A stretch of DNA of 64,000 bases, taken from Hyphomicrobium sp. (GTDB taxonomy: Bacteria; Pseudomonadota; Alphaproteobacteria; Rhizobiales; Hyphomicrobiaceae). Made by a program: the position numbers and the translations under genes. Shown here in pieces: positions 9,068 to 20,457 of this stretch. The notes below the pieces were generated by a model. It was not told the DNA's origin, ran no database searches, and saw nothing but the letters and a program-made list of their open reading frames with translations. The stretch lies in NCBI GenBank assembly GCA_017512425.1, contig JAFWGI010000005.1, forward strand, positions 1-64,000, in the 5' to 3' direction. Each line of letters opens with the position of its first letter. The first letter of the stretch is position 1.

Positions 9068-9115
9068 TCTTATTTTGTCTCCAAATGGCAGGCGACAGTG
9101 AAGCCGCTGCAGAAC

Positions 9116-10579
<1,464 letters not shown>

Positions 10580-11464
10580 TTAGAGCGCTTCTGCGCCCGA
10601 AATGATTTCGATGAGTTCTTTGGTGATGTTCGCCTGGCGCTGGCGATTGTATTTGATCGTCAGCTTGTTGATCATGTCGCCGGCGTTGCGGGTGGCGTTG
10701 TCCATCGCGGACATGCGCGAACCCTGCTCGGACGCTGCATTCTCAAGAAGCCCGCGGAAAACCTGCGTCGAGACGTTGCGCTGCAGAAGATCGCCAAGAA
10801 CTTCTTCTTCACTCGGCTCGTATTCGTGAACGGCTGACGGACCCTTCGCGACTTCGCCCTTGGCTTCCGGGATCTTCGCCGGGATCAGCTGCAGCGCCGT
10901 TGGCTTCTGCGCGATAACCGATTTGAATTCCGAGAAATACAGGGTCGCGACGTCGAACTCGCCGGCTTCGAACATCGCCAGCACCTTGTTGGCGATGCCT
11001 TGGGCGTGATCGAACGTGATCTGCTTGACGCCCTGGAATTCCGTGCGATCAACAAACGACTTGCCGAATTCGCGGCGAAGGCTGTCTGCCCCCTTGCGTC
11101 CGACGGTGTAGATTTTCACCGTCTTGCCGGCTGCGATCAGCTTCTGCGCGTCCTGACGCGCAAGCTTGGCAATGTTTGAATTGAAGCCGCCGCAAAGACC
11201 GCGCTCTGCGGTCATGACTATCAGCAGGTGCACTTGATCCTTGCCGTTGCCGACGAGCAGCGTAGGCGCGCTGTTCTTATCGGCGACCTTCGATGCAAGG
11301 TTGGCAAGCACGCCATCCATGCGCTCGGCATAGGGCCGCGCAGCCTGAGCGGCTTCCTGGGCGCGGCGCAATTTTGCGGCCGCAACCATCTGCATCGCTT
11401 TCGTGATTTTCCGCGTCGCCTTAACCGAGGCGATGCGGTTGCGCATGTCTTTTAAGCTCGCCAT
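10580..11464 (-). CDS. atpG: F1 ATP synthase gamma subunit
   Basis: A 294-residue gamma subunit, the rotating central shaft of F1. The N-terminal helix [20 protein letters not shown] and the C-terminal helix ([20 protein letters not shown]) that form the coiled-coil shaft are conserved, as is the [13 protein letters not shown] segment. It lies 26 bases after atpA. Normal length for alphaproteobacteria. Confidence 0.97.
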   Translation of the reverse strand: MASLKDMRNRIASVKATRKITKAMQMVAAAKLRRAQEAAQAARPYAERMDGVLANLASKVADKNSAPTLLVGNGKDQVHLLIVMTAERGLCGGFNSNIAKLARQDAQKLIAAGKTVKIYTVGRKGADSLRREFGKSFVDRTEFQGVKQITFDHAQGIANKVLAMFEAGEFDVATLYFSEFKSVIAQKPTALQLIPAKIPEAKGEVAKGPSAVHEYEPSEEEVLGDLLQRNVSTQVFRGLLENAASEQGSRMSAMDNATRNAGDMINKLTIKYNRQRQANITKELIEIISGAEAL

Positions 11465-11490
11465 CGAGCGCTCTCCTTAAAGACGCTCGA

Positions 11491-13020
11491 TTAAGCCGTG
11501 AACGACTTCGTGAACTTGTCGAGGAATTCGACGAGCTTCTTCTCGGTGTCGGCAGAGAGCGCCTTTTCCTTGGCGGTCGTGTCGAGGATCGACTTTTCAG
11601 CGCGCAAGCCACTGAGCAGGCTCTGCTCGAACTTGCCGACGGCCGAAACCGGAATGCCATCGAGATAACCGCGAGTACCCGCGAAGATCACCGCGACCTG
11701 TTCTTCCATCTTGAGCGGCGAGAACTGCGGCTGCTTCAAGAGTTCCGTCAGCCGTGCGCCGCGTGCAAGCAGCTTCTGCGTTGCAGCGTCGAGGTCCGAG
11801 CCGAACTGCGCGAAGGCCGCCATTTCGCGGTACTGCGCAAGCTCACCCTTGATCTTGCCGGCAACCTGCTTCATCGCCTTCGTCTGGGCTGACGAACCAA
11901 CGCGCGACACCGACAGACCGACGTTCACGGCCGGACGGATACCCTGATAGAAGAGGTCTGATTCCAAGAAGATCTGACCGTCGGTGATCGAAATCACGTT
12001 CGTCGGAATGAACGCCGACACGTCGTTGCCCTGCGTTTCGATGACCGGCAGCGCCGTCAGCGAACCTTTGCCGGCTGCGTCGCCCATCTTGGCGGCGCGC
12101 TCGAGCAAACGAGAGTGGAGATAGAATACGTCGCCCGGATAAGCTTCGCGGCCCGGCGGACGGCGGAGCAGAAGCGACATCTGACGGTAAGCGACGGCCT
12201 GCTTCGAGAGGTCGTCATAAGCGATCACGGCGTGCATGCCGTTGTCTCGGAAGTATTCGCCCATCGTGCAGCCGGTGAACGGCGCGAGATACTGGAGCGG
12301 TGCCGGGTCGGACGCCGTTGCGGCGACGACGATCGAGTATTCAAGTGCGCCGCGCTCTTCAAGAACCTTGACGAACTGCGCGACCGTCGAGCGCTTCTGG
12401 CCGATGGCGACGTAGACGCAATACAGCTTAGCGGCTTCATCGTTACCCTGGTTGAGCGGCTTCTGGTTGAGGAAGGTGTCGAGAATGACGGCGGTCTTCC
12501 CGGTCTGGCGGTCGCCGATGACGAGTTCGCGCTGGCCGCGGCCAATCGGGATCAGAGAGTCTATCGCCTTGAGGCCCGTCGCCATCGGCTCGTGCACCGA
12601 CTTGCGCGGCAGGATGCCCGGCGCCTTAACGTCGACGCGCATTTTCTTGTCCGACTTGATCGGACCCTTGCCGTCGATTGGATTGCCGAGGCCGTCGACC
12701 ACGCGGCCGAGCAGGCCCTTGCCGACCGGAACTTCGACGATCGCGCCGGTGCGCTTGACGGTGTCGCCTTCCTTGATCGAACGGTCGTCGCCGAAAATAA
12801 CGACGCCGACGTTGTCGGCTTCGAGGTTCAGCGCCATGCCGCGGATGCCGCCCGGGAACTCGACCATTTCACCGGCCTGGACATTGTCGAGACCGTACAC
12901 GCGAGCAATACCGTCGCCGACCGACAGCACCTGACCGATTTCTGAGACCTGCGCTTCTTTGCCGAAATTCTTGATCTGATCCTTGAGGATCGACGAAATT
13001 TCTGCGGCCCGGATGTCCAT
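11491..13020 (-). CDS. atpA: F1 ATP synthase alpha subunit
   Basis: A 509-residue alpha subunit, the non-catalytic nucleotide-binding partner of beta. Walker A is [15 protein letters not shown]; the arginine-finger region is [18 protein letters not shown]. The start [20 protein letters not shown] is the family norm; an upstream in-frame extension of 19 codons (from 13077) is not conserved and is rejected. The gene lies 110 bases downstream of atpH. Confidence 0.98.
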   Translation of the reverse strand: MDIRAAEISSILKDQIKNFGKEAQVSEIGQVLSVGDGIARVYGLDNVQAGEMVEFPGGIRGMALNLEADNVGVVIFGDDRSIKEGDTVKRTGAIVEVPVGKGLLGRVVDGLGNPIDGKGPIKSDKKMRVDVKAPGILPRKSVHEPMATGLKAIDSLIPIGRGQRELVIGDRQTGKTAVILDTFLNQKPLNQGNDEAAKLYCVYVAIGQKRSTVAQFVKVLEERGALEYSIVVAATASDPAPLQYLAPFTGCTMGEYFRDNGMHAVIAYDDLSKQAVAYRQMSLLLRRPPGREAYPGDVFYLHSRLLERAAKMGDAAGKGSLTALPVIETQGNDVSAFIPTNVISITDGQIFLESDLFYQGIRPAVNVGLSVSRVGSSAQTKAMKQVAGKIKGELAQYREMAAFAQFGSDLDAATQKLLARGARLTELLKQPQFSPLKMEEQVAVIFAGTRGYLDGIPVSAVGKFEQSLLSGLRAEKSILDTTAKEKALSADTEKKLVEFLDKFTKSFTA

Positions 13021-13130
13021 GGAACTATGACCTCTTCCCTTGGTCGTTTCGTTTGAGGGCGGTTCGCCCCATCTCATTTGTTATGAAAAACGCTGCCGGG
13101 CATCGCCAAGCAGCGTTGAAGTTTCGTCTG

Positions 13131-13694
13131 TTAAGCGCCTGTCCCGCCGAGCTGGACCTTCAAGGTCTGGAGCTTTGTGCGGAGCGAGGAATCGATCATG
13201 CGGCTGCCGACCTTGACGATCAGGCCGCCGAGCAGGCTGGGATCAACCTTGGCGTTCAGCGTCACGTCCTTGCCGACGGTCGCTTTCAATGCCTGCTTAA
13301 GTTCAGCGGTCTGCGTCTCATTGAGCGCGACGGCGCTTGTCACTTCGGCGGCAACCTCGCCGCGCGCCTTAGCCGACAGCGCGCTGTAGGCCTTGATGAT
13401 GTCTTCGATGGCGAACAGCCGGCGATTGCTGGCGATGAGCTTGAAGAAGTTGGCGGCGAGGCCACCAATGCCAGCCTTGCTGACGATCGCTTCGATCGCC
13501 CTGCTCTGATCTTCGGTCGAGATCACCGGCGAGCGCACCAGGCGCACCAGATCTTCGCTTTCGCCGAGAAGGCTCTGGAATTTCTTGAGATCGGCTTCAA
13601 CGTCGGAAACTTGCGAAGCTTCTTTTGCGAGATCAAAAAGGGCCGACGCGTAGCGTCCTGCAACCCCTTCAACGACATTTTCGTTCGATGCCAC
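13131..13694 (-). CDS. atpH: F1 ATP synthase delta subunit
   Basis: A 187-residue delta subunit, which ties the F1 head to the peripheral stalk (the OSCP equivalent). The N-terminal helical domain begins VAGRYASALFDLAKEA and the C-terminal part has the conserved VDPSLLGGLIVKVGSRMIDS. It is the first gene of the atpHAGDC cluster, the usual alphaproteobacterial order, with F0 genes elsewhere. The promoter should lie within 13695-13950. Confidence 0.96.
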   Translation of the reverse strand: MASNENVVEGVAGRYASALFDLAKEASQVSDVEADLKKFQSLLGESEDLVRLVRSPVISTEDQSRAIEAIVSKAGIGGLAANFFKLIASNRRLFAIEDIIKAYSALSAKARGEVAAEVTSAVALNETQTAELKQALKATVGKDVTLNAKVDPSLLGGLIVKVGSRMIDSSLRTKLQTLKVQLGGTGA

Positions 13695-14151
13695 GTCGCG
13701 TGCTCACGATGGCCCGTTTTTGGGCACGTTGGGGGCGGGGCTCAAATGGCCCAAGTGCGCCCGCTTTAAGGGAAATCGTCGATGGCGAAAAAGGGAAATC
13801 GAGCGGCCATATAGCCGCCATCCCCTTGAAAGCCGGGCTGTGCTTAACACGCGACCATGTGCGCATCAACGCCCGCGTAGGGGGCGCGTTGCCGCATTTG
13901 CAGACATTCGCTGCGCGCCTGCCGAAGCGGTTGCCGCGTTGCTGCCTTCGGTCACGAAACCGTCGCCAACGCCGATCCAAAGCTGAGTTCTGGCTGCGTC
14001 GTCCCCGACATGAACGAATGCTGCAAACGCTATTCAAACAGTGTTCAGCACGGTTCCCTTAAACGTCAGTACCAAGAGCGGCGGCGCATGCGCCCGTCGC
14101 GTTGGCCGAGAGGCCAATTCGGGACTTTAAGGGGCGAGGAGGCCCAATACA
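13695..14151. other. Gene-free region upstream of the atp operon
   Basis: About 450 bases between atpH (leftward) and a small secreted-protein gene (rightward). Open frames here have no start context or family resemblance and look like G+C-rich chance frames. The region must hold the promoter(s) of the atp operon and of the rightward gene; a GAGG motif at 14139-14142, nine bases before ATG 14152, is a plausible ribosome-binding site. I see no other clear element. Confidence 0.5.
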
Positions 14152-14463
14152 ATGTCACTCAGAACCGTCATGACACCTGTACTCGCGTCTCTGATCGCCG
14201 CTGGCAGTCTGCTGCCGATGGCATCGACCGCGAGCGCCCGCAATTTCGACAGCGGAAAGGGCCAGTACAGCCAGGTTAAGCCAGCCGGTAAGCCCGGCTA
14301 TAACAGTCGCTGGCGCGGACGCGAGTACGGCAATCCGTACGCTTACCGCGGTTATCGCCGTAACCGCGACCACACGGGCCGCAACGTCGCGATCGGTGCG
14401 TTCGCGACAATTCTCGGCATCGCGATCGCTTCCGAAGTCAATCGCGACCGTCGCGGCTACTAA
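14152..14463 (+). CDS. Small secreted Arg/Gly/Tyr-rich protein, unknown
   Basis: A 103-residue protein with a clear signal peptide (MSLRTVMTPVLASLIAAGSL, cleavage likely after ASTASA), a basic Tyr/Arg/Gly-rich middle (SRWRGREYGN, YRGYRRNRD), and a short Gly/Ala hydrophobic segment (VAIGAFATILGIAIASEV) like a glycine zipper. Small exported proteins of this pattern are common in Hyphomicrobiales, but I cannot assign a family. A ribosome-binding GAGG precedes the ATG, and a terminator-like hairpin follows about 35 bases after the stop. Confidence 0.75.
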   Translation: MSLRTVMTPVLASLIAAGSLLPMASTASARNFDSGKGQYSQVKPAGKPGYNSRWRGREYGNPYAYRGYRRNRDHTGRNVAIGAFATILGIAIASEVNRDRRGY

Positions 14464-14497
14464 GGCTTTCCAAGCCTGCGATCCTCCTGATCGAAGG

Positions 14498-14535
14498 ACC
14501 GGCTCCGCTCTTCTGGGCGAGGCCGGTTTTCTTTT
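14498..14535 (+). terminator. Probable terminator between convergent genes
   Basis: ACCGGC and GCCGGT pair around a partly paired loop, followed by TTTTCTTTT. It lies between the rightward secreted-protein gene and the leftward yraN gene, overlapping the yraN stop. Confidence 0.6.
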
Positions 14536-14941
14536 AAAGCGCGTCGCGCAAATAGACCGGCCAACGCCAGGGAACAACGAATACGATATCGAAGCCCTGC
14601 TCATGGTTCTGATAACGCGCGTTGCGCGCCATCCAAAGATGAGCGGCAGCCCTAACGCGATTGCGCAATTTGGGCGTTATCGACGCTTCACAGTCGCTGA
14701 GCGTCGCGCGCCGCTTGACCTCGACGAAGCCAATACGGCCGGATTTGAGCGTGATCAGGTCTATTTCACCCGCGCCCGTCGCAAAACGGCGGCTCAAAAT
14801 CCGATGCCCGCGTGCGATCAGATAGGCGGCCGCGATACGTTCGGCAGATCGACCGCTGCGATAACGCTTCTGGCGTTCCGGCGCCGGCGGACGCTGCAGA
14901 GCCACCTTACGCTCCGTTTTTGATTTTAAGACCGAGATCAT
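14534..14941 (-). CDS. YraN family (UPF0102) endonuclease-fold protein
   Basis: A 135-residue member of the YraN/UPF0102 family, small proteins with a restriction-endonuclease-like fold. The diagnostic core is AERIAAAYLIARGHRILSRR, GAGEIDLITLKSGRIGFVEV and the following KRR; the GEIDLI and FVEVK segments carry the would-be catalytic Asp, Glu and Lys. The biological role is unsettled. The start MISVLKSKTERK overlaps the end of rsmI by 35 bases; the rsmI-yraN pairing is widespread. Confidence 0.88.
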   Translation of the reverse strand: MISVLKSKTERKVALQRPPAPERQKRYRSGRSAERIAAAYLIARGHRILSRRFATGAGEIDLITLKSGRIGFVEVKRRATLSDCEASITPKLRNRVRAAAHLWMARNARYQNHEQGFDIVFVVPWRWPVYLRDAL

Positions 14942-15854
14942 AGACCCGCGATTTCGGCACGCGGAGCGCATCGGCAACGGCTTTTGCGGCATCTTTCAAA
15001 CTCATCGACTGCAATGCTGATTGCAGCTTGGCCGCGATATCGGCGTCGGTGGCCTCGACCGCGGTTGCTGGCCCGACGACAAGAACGATTTCGCCCTTAA
15101 TATCGCGCACCTTGACATCAGCCGCGAGCACCTCAAGCGGTCCACGCGCCAGTTCTTCATGCAATTTCGTCAATTCGCGCGCCATGACGGAGTCGCGCAC
15201 GCCGAGCACGTCCGACATATCGGCCAGCGTATCGGCAACGCGCTGTGGCGCCTCAAAGAAGATCAGCGTTCCTGGAATGGATTTGAGATCGCCCAAGCGC
15301 GCGCGCCGGGCCGCCTGCTTCGGCGGCAGGAAGCCTGCAAAAAAGAACGTATCCGTCGGCAACCCACTGGCGGCTACGGCCGTGATCACTGACGATGGCC
15401 CAGGAATGCAATGCACGGCGTGCCCTTCGGCGGCGCAATCGCGGACGAGCTTGAAACCGGGATCGGAAATCAGCGGCGTTCCGGCATCGGAAATCAACGC
15501 GATCCGTTTTCCAGCTTCGAGATCGCGCAAAACGCGGCGGCGCTCGCTATCTTCATTATGGTCATGAAGCGGCCGTGTCGTCGCGGAAATCGAAAAGTGC
15601 TGCAATAGCTTGGCCGAATGGCGCGTGTCTTCGCAATAGACGATGTCGGCACGCTGCAATACGGACAGTGCGCGCAACGTGATATCGGCCAGATTTCCGA
15701 TCGGCGTCGCGACGACATACAGCCCCGCCGCCAGGTCCGCGGCAAGTAACCGCCCCATATCGCGCGAAACCGATTGGATCAGGAGCGGGCCGGTCGAGGC
15801 TGGAGCATCGCTGGCCTCATTGGACGCATTGTTAGGAGATTGTCGCAAAGTCAC
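14907..15854 (-). CDS. rsmI: 16S rRNA (cytidine-1402-2'-O)-methyltransferase
   Basis: A 315-residue RsmI, which 2'-O-methylates C1402 in the decoding centre of 16S rRNA using S-adenosylmethionine. The tetrapyrrole-methylase fold shows in GLYVVATPIGNLADITLRAL, YCEDTRHSAKLLQHF, and LISDAGTPLISDPGF. The GTG start at 15854 gives a 30-residue lead; an ATG at residue 32 (MGRLLAADLAAG) is a possible alternative. yraN overlaps its end. Confidence 0.94.
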   Translation of the reverse strand: MTLRQSPNNASNEASDAPASTGPLLIQSVSRDMGRLLAADLAAGLYVVATPIGNLADITLRALSVLQRADIVYCEDTRHSAKLLQHFSISATTRPLHDHNEDSERRRVLRDLEAGKRIALISDAGTPLISDPGFKLVRDCAAEGHAVHCIPGPSSVITAVAASGLPTDTFFFAGFLPPKQAARRARLGDLKSIPGTLIFFEAPQRVADTLADMSDVLGVRDSVMARELTKLHEELARGPLEVLAADVKVRDIKGEIVLVVGPATAVEATDADIAAKLQSALQSMSLKDAAKAVADALRVPKSRVYDLGLKIKNGA

Positions 15855-15983
15855 ATCCTGGGTGCTGGAAACTTACCGTCGCCTGGATATGGCGCAGAGA
15901 CAAGCACCTGCGACGTGGGCACAAGGCGGGCGGAAGGCGCGCGCAACGAAGTCTGTAGGATGGAAGAGGATTTTTAGCAGCAA

Positions 15984-16508
15984 TTAGGCCGCAAGCGCCC
16001 GGCCAGACATCGGCGAGGAGTCGGCCGAGGTGCCATTGAACGCATGCACAGTCGCGCTACGGCTCCGCCGCCCTGGGATCGACATGACCGCCGACAATTC
16101 GTCGACCAATGTAATCAATCCGTATTGTGCCAGGTCGAGTTGCTGCGTTGCCGCCGACTGCATATCCGTTGCGATGCGTGCGCCGTCAACGGACCGGGCA
16201 AGAACCGCTGAAACTTTCGACCATTGATCGGCCAGCGTCATCGGTCGCGACGCATCTCGCAGCGTCTGCGGCGCAATTGCTGCGGTGTCCGCGGCGACCT
16301 TAGTCAGATTGTAGGAACGTTTAGCCAAAACGGCATTCAGCTGCCGGGCAACTTTCTGAGCGGAGGCCTGCAGACGCGCAGCAAAGCCTTCGGCGGAGTC
16401 GCTGATTGACGACATCCATCCGAAGCCGAAATCCGATGCTGACGATGCAATTGCCAATTGACGACCGCTTTCAATTCCCAATTCCACGATAATTGCGCTT
16501 ATTCGCAA
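15984..16508 (-). CDS. Unknown helical protein, possibly phasin-like
   Basis: A protein of up to 174 residues, rich in Ala, Ser, Gln and Leu, predicted mostly helical (for example FAARLQASAQKVARQLNAVL and IATDMQSAATQQLDLAQYGL). The composition and spacing resemble phasins, which coat polyhydroxyalkanoate granules, but no diagnostic motif lets me claim it. The start is uncertain: TTG 16508, GTG 16487 or ATG 16415. A perfect TATAAT lies just upstream on the same strand. Confidence 0.55.
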   Translation of the reverse strand: MRISAIIVELGIESGRQLAIASSASDFGFGWMSSISDSAEGFAARLQASAQKVARQLNAVLAKRSYNLTKVAADTAAIAPQTLRDASRPMTLADQWSKVSAVLARSVDGARIATDMQSAATQQLDLAQYGLITLVDELSAVMSIPGRRSRSATVHAFNGTSADSSPMSGRALAA

Positions 16509-16525
16509 TTCGAAACAAGATGCTA

Positions 16526-16531
16526 ATTATA
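16526..16531 (-). promoter_or_regulatory. Candidate -10 box upstream of the phasin-like gene
   Basis: A perfect minus-strand TATAAT in a locally A+T-rich stretch (16509-16640) that contrasts with the surrounding G+C-rich DNA. No good -35 is seen at 17 bases. If used, transcription would begin near 16519, which leaves little leader before TTG 16508 and favours a downstream start. Confidence 0.4.
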
Positions 16532-16704
16532 ATTTGAAAGGAAAGACTTAATCTCCGTGCCGCCCAATTCGCGCTGATAGGCGGAACAAAACCCAAAAAT
16601 TAGGGTGAACGGTATTTTCTGGCCGATATCAGCCGGTCAATTAATACTGTTGAATTGAATCAGCAGCCGAAGACGCCAGGGAATTGCCAGGAAATTGCTT
16701 GGCG

Positions 16705-17994
16705 TCAGAGTTTCGGCGCAGGCTTTGGAGTCGCGCCGCTGGCCGCGCGCACCGCCGCTGCCCGCCGGATCTTGCGCACGGCCGAGTTGCGCATGCGATG
16801 CGAGGCGCGCTGCGCGACGCGGTTCGTCACGGACTTCTTGCTCACGGCGACGATATTTGCGCGCGTCGCTGCAGCCGCGGGCGTTGCTGGCGGCCCCGCA
16901 TATCTGAAGTGGCCGGTCATTTCATTGACGAACAGCGCGTCCTCGACTTGCGGCCCAAATCCTCGATTATGAACGATCATGGGTGCGCCGGACGGACCAG
17001 TTACGTTTGACACGATGGCGATGTGGTCATTGCTGCCGCTGTTTTGCGGGCGATGATACGTCACGACGTCGCCCGCCTGATAATCTTCAAAGAAATCCGT
17101 GATCGGCAGGCTCGCGCCGGACTTCTTGAAAAACCGGCGCAAGGCCTCGACCCGCCGGTGCGAAATATTCGTGTCGCCCGAGCCGACCTGAGATTCGTGC
17201 ACGAGCTTCTGCAGATCGATGCCGAGCGCCCGATAGGCCCGTACGACGACGTCCGTGCAGACACCATACAGCGTTGCGACGTCACCGCCCGGATAACGAA
17301 TGACCCGATACTTGTCGTCATAGACGACGAATTCGCGCGTTTGAGCTTCGCCGGCGCTGGCGAGCGCACTTCCGAACTGGTCTGCCGGCAAAGTTACAAT
17401 CGCCTCGTTCTGTGGCGCTTCATCGGGAACGGCGCATGCGCGAACAAGCGGGACCGCTCCGAGATGCCCGACATCGCGCACGGCAACGTCATCAACCGGC
17501 ATCGCGCTCAACGGTAGTGGCGCCGGATCGCGCTCTGCAACGGTTGGCGCAGCCGGAGTCGATAGTGTTTGAAGACCGTCTCCGGTGATCATCGCCAAGC
17601 GCGGCACGTCGCCAGCGCGCGTGCTGTCGCTGGCCGCGACCGCGTGCACCGATCCGCCCTGAAGCCGATAGGACGGAAATTGCTGCATCAAAGCCAGTGC
17701 TGCGACCGTTATCGCGATTGGAAGGGCAACCGACTCCCGCGCCTGCCATCGGGCGCGAGGCGGCGCGATTGCAGTGGCGGCTATTGTAGTCGCGGCTTCG
17801 GACGTTGGCGACGCAACCTCGGTGTGCTCGCGTTCGCCTTCCGTCTCGGCCAACGCGACGGCGTCGCACCGGAACGCTCCAGCGGCGTGCGCCGATACCG
17901 GCGCCGTCAGTTCGTCATTGCGCCGGCGGGGCGCGTACGCCTTGCCGCGCGGCGCGTAACGCGTTCCTCGTTGGCCCGGCTTTTCCACGCACAC
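16705..17994 (-). CDS. DUF1287 domain protein, probable cell-wall-associated
   Basis: A 429-residue protein. The N-terminal third is basic and low-complexity with one hydrophobic helix (SVALPIAITVAALALMQQF). The C-terminal domain (about residues 225-370) is DUF1287, an NlpC/P60-like fold: YPGGDVATLYGVCTDVVVRA carries the cysteine, and later HRR, DVVTYHRP and NDHIAIVSN carry conserved Asp and His residues. The family is thought to act on peptidoglycan, but no member here proves that. The tail ends in Lys/Arg/Ala-rich repeats. The start at 17994 is GTG and uncertain; the conserved domain is not affected. Confidence 0.8.
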   Translation of the reverse strand: MCVEKPGQRGTRYAPRGKAYAPRRRNDELTAPVSAHAAGAFRCDAVALAETEGEREHTEVASPTSEAATTIAATAIAPPRARWQARESVALPIAITVAALALMQQFPSYRLQGGSVHAVAASDSTRAGDVPRLAMITGDGLQTLSTPAAPTVAERDPAPLPLSAMPVDDVAVRDVGHLGAVPLVRACAVPDEAPQNEAIVTLPADQFGSALASAGEAQTREFVVYDDKYRVIRYPGGDVATLYGVCTDVVVRAYRALGIDLQKLVHESQVGSGDTNISHRRVEALRRFFKKSGASLPITDFFEDYQAGDVVTYHRPQNSGSNDHIAIVSNVTGPSGAPMIVHNRGFGPQVEDALFVNEMTGHFRYAGPPATPAAAATRANIVAVSKKSVTNRVAQRASHRMRNSAVRKIRRAAAVRAASGATPKPAPKL

Positions 17995-18095
17995 TCCGAC
18001 GTCCGGCGATACCCCGGACCCACGCTACCCCAAATTGGTCGCCGGGAGATTACCTTTGTCCGCAAGGTGGACACAACGGCCGTAGTCGGAAAAAG

Positions 18096-18983
18096 CTAAA
18101 CAGGAACCGCGTCTGCAACACCGATGACACGGCGGATATCGTCGGCCGACGCGCCGTCGGCCCTTAGCGCCCGCAACCCCATATCGCCATTGCTTTTAGA
18201 GAGCTTGCGCCCGTCGGACCAGCACACGAGGCGGTGGTGGCTGTAGCGTGGCTCGGGCAAATCGAGCAGGACTTGCAGCAGGCGCTGCAAATCGGTTGCC
18301 GCAAATAAATCGGTTCCGCGGGTCACTAGCGTCACACCCTGACGGGCATCGTCGACAACAACCGCCAAGTGATAGCTCGCCGGCACGTCTTTGCGGACAA
18401 TCACGGCGTCGCCCCAGCGGCCCGGGTCGGCAAGGACTTGGCGGCTCGTACCGTCCGCTCCAATTTCTGCGAATGTCAAAGGCGCTTGTCCAAGCTTGCT
18501 TTGTGCGGCTACGAGCGCTGCCTCCATATCGAGGCGCATCGCCGGCGTCTCGCCCGCGGCGATGCGCGCAGCAACCGCTTCAGCTGGCGCATTTTTCCAA
18601 AGCCCAGGATAGAGCGCTGCGCCATCGGGATCGGTTCGCGCGGGTTCTGCTGCATCCGCAATTTCGGCGCGGCTCGCAAAGCACGGGTAGAGAAGCCCCT
18701 GTGCAATCAACCGGCCCGCAGCTTCGAGATAGTCAGGAAAAAAATGCGACTGCACGAGCACCGGCTTTTCCCAGTCGAGGCCGAGCCAGCCGAGGTCGTC
18801 GTAAATAGCATCTGTGAATTCGGTCCGCGCACGCGTCAGATCGATATCTTCGATCCTCAGCAAAAACCGGCCACCGGCACGGCGCGCGGTGTCATGCGCG
18901 ATAATCGCGGACAGCGCGTGACCGGCGTGCAGATATCCGTTCGGCGAAGGCGCGAAGCGCGTAACGGTTTCAGTCAATCGCAA
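18096..18983 (-). CDS. gluQ: Glutamyl-Q tRNA(Asp) synthetase
   Basis: A 295-residue truncated glutamyl-tRNA-synthetase paralogue that attaches glutamate to queuosine in tRNA(Asp). The ATP-binding signature is RFAPSPNGYLHAGHA (HIGH variant HAGH) and the KMSKS-like loop is RKLSKSNGD. It lacks the anticodon-binding domain, as expected for this family. The gene overlaps the upstream gene by about 10 bases. Confidence 0.93.
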   Translation of the reverse strand: MRLTETVTRFAPSPNGYLHAGHALSAIIAHDTARRAGGRFLLRIEDIDLTRARTEFTDAIYDDLGWLGLDWEKPVLVQSHFFPDYLEAAGRLIAQGLLYPCFASRAEIADAAEPARTDPDGAALYPGLWKNAPAEAVAARIAAGETPAMRLDMEAALVAAQSKLGQAPLTFAEIGADGTSRQVLADPGRWGDAVIVRKDVPASYHLAVVVDDARQGVTLVTRGTDLFAATDLQRLLQVLLDLPEPRYSHHRLVCWSDGRKLSKSNGDMGLRALRADGASADDIRRVIGVADAVPV

Positions 18984-19510
18984 GCGCCTGAACGTCCTGC
19001 ACCCGGCGTGTAGGTGCGCGCCACGGCTTCAACCACTCGATCATATATTTTGCCCTCGTTTGCCGGATACAGCATCGCCCAACTGGTGATCAGCTTGCCG
19101 CCGCACGTGAAGCTGACACGCTGGTAGAACGATTGGCCATTGTGCGTGCCAGATAGCACGAACCAACGCCTCCGGATCGGAGCGTAATCAATATCCGCGC
19201 CGGAATATTGTTCTTCCAGCAAAAACTTGCGGTATTGCTCAAGGGTGTCGTTGTCGCTGTTCTCGAACGCGCCGACGAGCAACTTGGCCTTGCCGTCCTT
19301 CGAGACCAGAACGCGGCCTTGGTCGGTCGTCGGCGGCGTTTTCTGCTCGAAAACCTGGCTCGGGTAGGCGATCGCGAAACCGTGGCGCTCGTTCTTCACC
19401 GTCGCCCATTCATCGAGCAGCGATCCGGCGTTTGCGCTGTTGATCGAAACAAAAGCTAGGAGGGCGCCGCCGAGCGCCGATAGGGGTGATCTCTCGCATG
19501 ATCGGGTCAT
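18974..19510 (-). CDS. Exported protein of unknown function
   Basis: A 178-residue protein with a signal peptide (SALGGALLAFVSINSANA) followed by a periplasmic domain of mixed strands, including HGFAIAYPSQVFEQKTPP, GKAKLLVGAFENSDNDTLEQ and YQRVSFTCGGKLITSWAML. Proteins of this pattern, with a YP...F opening and a final VARTYTPG, occur widely in Hyphomicrobiales without known role. The ATG at 19510 is chosen over 19564 because the signal peptide then starts normally. It overlaps gluQ by 10 bases. Confidence 0.72.
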   Translation of the reverse strand: MTRSCERSPLSALGGALLAFVSINSANAGSLLDEWATVKNERHGFAIAYPSQVFEQKTPPTTDQGRVLVSKDGKAKLLVGAFENSDNDTLEQYRKFLLEEQYSGADIDYAPIRRRWFVLSGTHNGQSFYQRVSFTCGGKLITSWAMLYPANEGKIYDRVVEAVARTYTPGAGRSGACD

Positions 19511-19602
19511 CGCGTAGCCGCCTCTCGCCAAGCCACAACAGACGACGAGGATTTTACGCCTCACACGCGCACGATTAAAGTGGCGATGCGGAGAAACTTA
19601 TT

Positions 19603-20325
19603 GTGACCGGCAAAAGAAACATCACGCTTGCAAATCAAAAACAGCTGCAAAAAGCCGCTCAATCGCTGACTGCGCAATGCGTAATCATGCGCGAAATTTA
19701 TGCGCAGACGGGCGCTCCACCGCTGCGCGAGTTTTCTGCAGACTTTGCCGGCCTCGCAAAGATCATCACGGGCCAGCAACTTTCGACTGCAAGTGCGGCT
19801 GCGATCTGGTCACGCGTCGCGGCAGCTATTCAGCCGTTTGATGCAGCCCACGTGCTCGCACGCGACGACACGGAATTCGCCGCGCTCGGTTTATCGCGCG
19901 CGAAAATTCGCACACTCAAGGCCGTCGCATCCGCAATCCACACAGACGGTTTCGATATCGCGGGCCTCGCGGACGAGCCGGACGCCGTTGTCATCGAGCG
20001 CCTGACGGCATTGCACGGTATCGGTCCTTGGACCGCCGACATCTACTTGTTGTTCGCGCTGCGCCGTGCCGATGCCTTTCCGGCAGGCGATCTGGCTTTA
20101 CAGCTGGCGGCGCAGCGACTTTTGCGATTGGACGTCCGGCCGACGCCGGCGGCGCTCATCGAGATCGCAGAACGCTGGCGGCCCTGGCGGGGCGCCGCGG
20201 CGCGGCTTCTGTGGGCGGAATATGGTTTGTACCGGATCGAGCGAAAGCCCAGCGTCAAACGTGGACAAGCCGCCACACCGGCGCCGCGCGCACGCCCGGC
20301 AGCAATCAAAAAATCCAATAAATAA
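19603..20325 (+). CDS. DNA-3-methyladenine glycosylase, AlkA/HhH-GPD type
   Basis: A 240-residue base-excision glycosylase of the AlkA family, which removes alkylated purines. The helix-hairpin-helix is LTALHGIGPWTADIYLLFAL and the catalytic Asp lies in DAFPAGDLALQ. The approach segment FAGLAKIITGQQLSTASAAA is also typical. The start is GTG with no strong ribosome-binding site. The end is basic (RPAAIKKSNK). Divergent from the exported-protein gene. Confidence 0.9.
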   Translation: MTGKRNITLANQKQLQKAAQSLTAQCVIMREIYAQTGAPPLREFSADFAGLAKIITGQQLSTASAAAIWSRVAAAIQPFDAAHVLARDDTEFAALGLSRAKIRTLKAVASAIHTDGFDIAGLADEPDAVVIERLTALHGIGPWTADIYLLFALRRADAFPAGDLALQLAAQRLLRLDVRPTPAALIEIAERWRPWRGAAARLLWAEYGLYRIERKPSVKRGQAATPAPRARPAAIKKSNK

Positions 20326-20457
20326 AAGCACATAAGATGATTTGTGAAGCCCAGCCCACAAAGCTTCACAGATGTGACATGCGCGGCTAGTATCCCCGCC
20401 GTTGGGTAAAGAATTTCGACGCGATTCGACGGCAAAAACGGCGAGGCGACATCGACA

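Noticed and set aside
14010..14062. Short open frames in the gap upstream of the atp operon
   Set aside because: No start context, codon pattern or family resemblance; chance frames in G+C-rich DNA.
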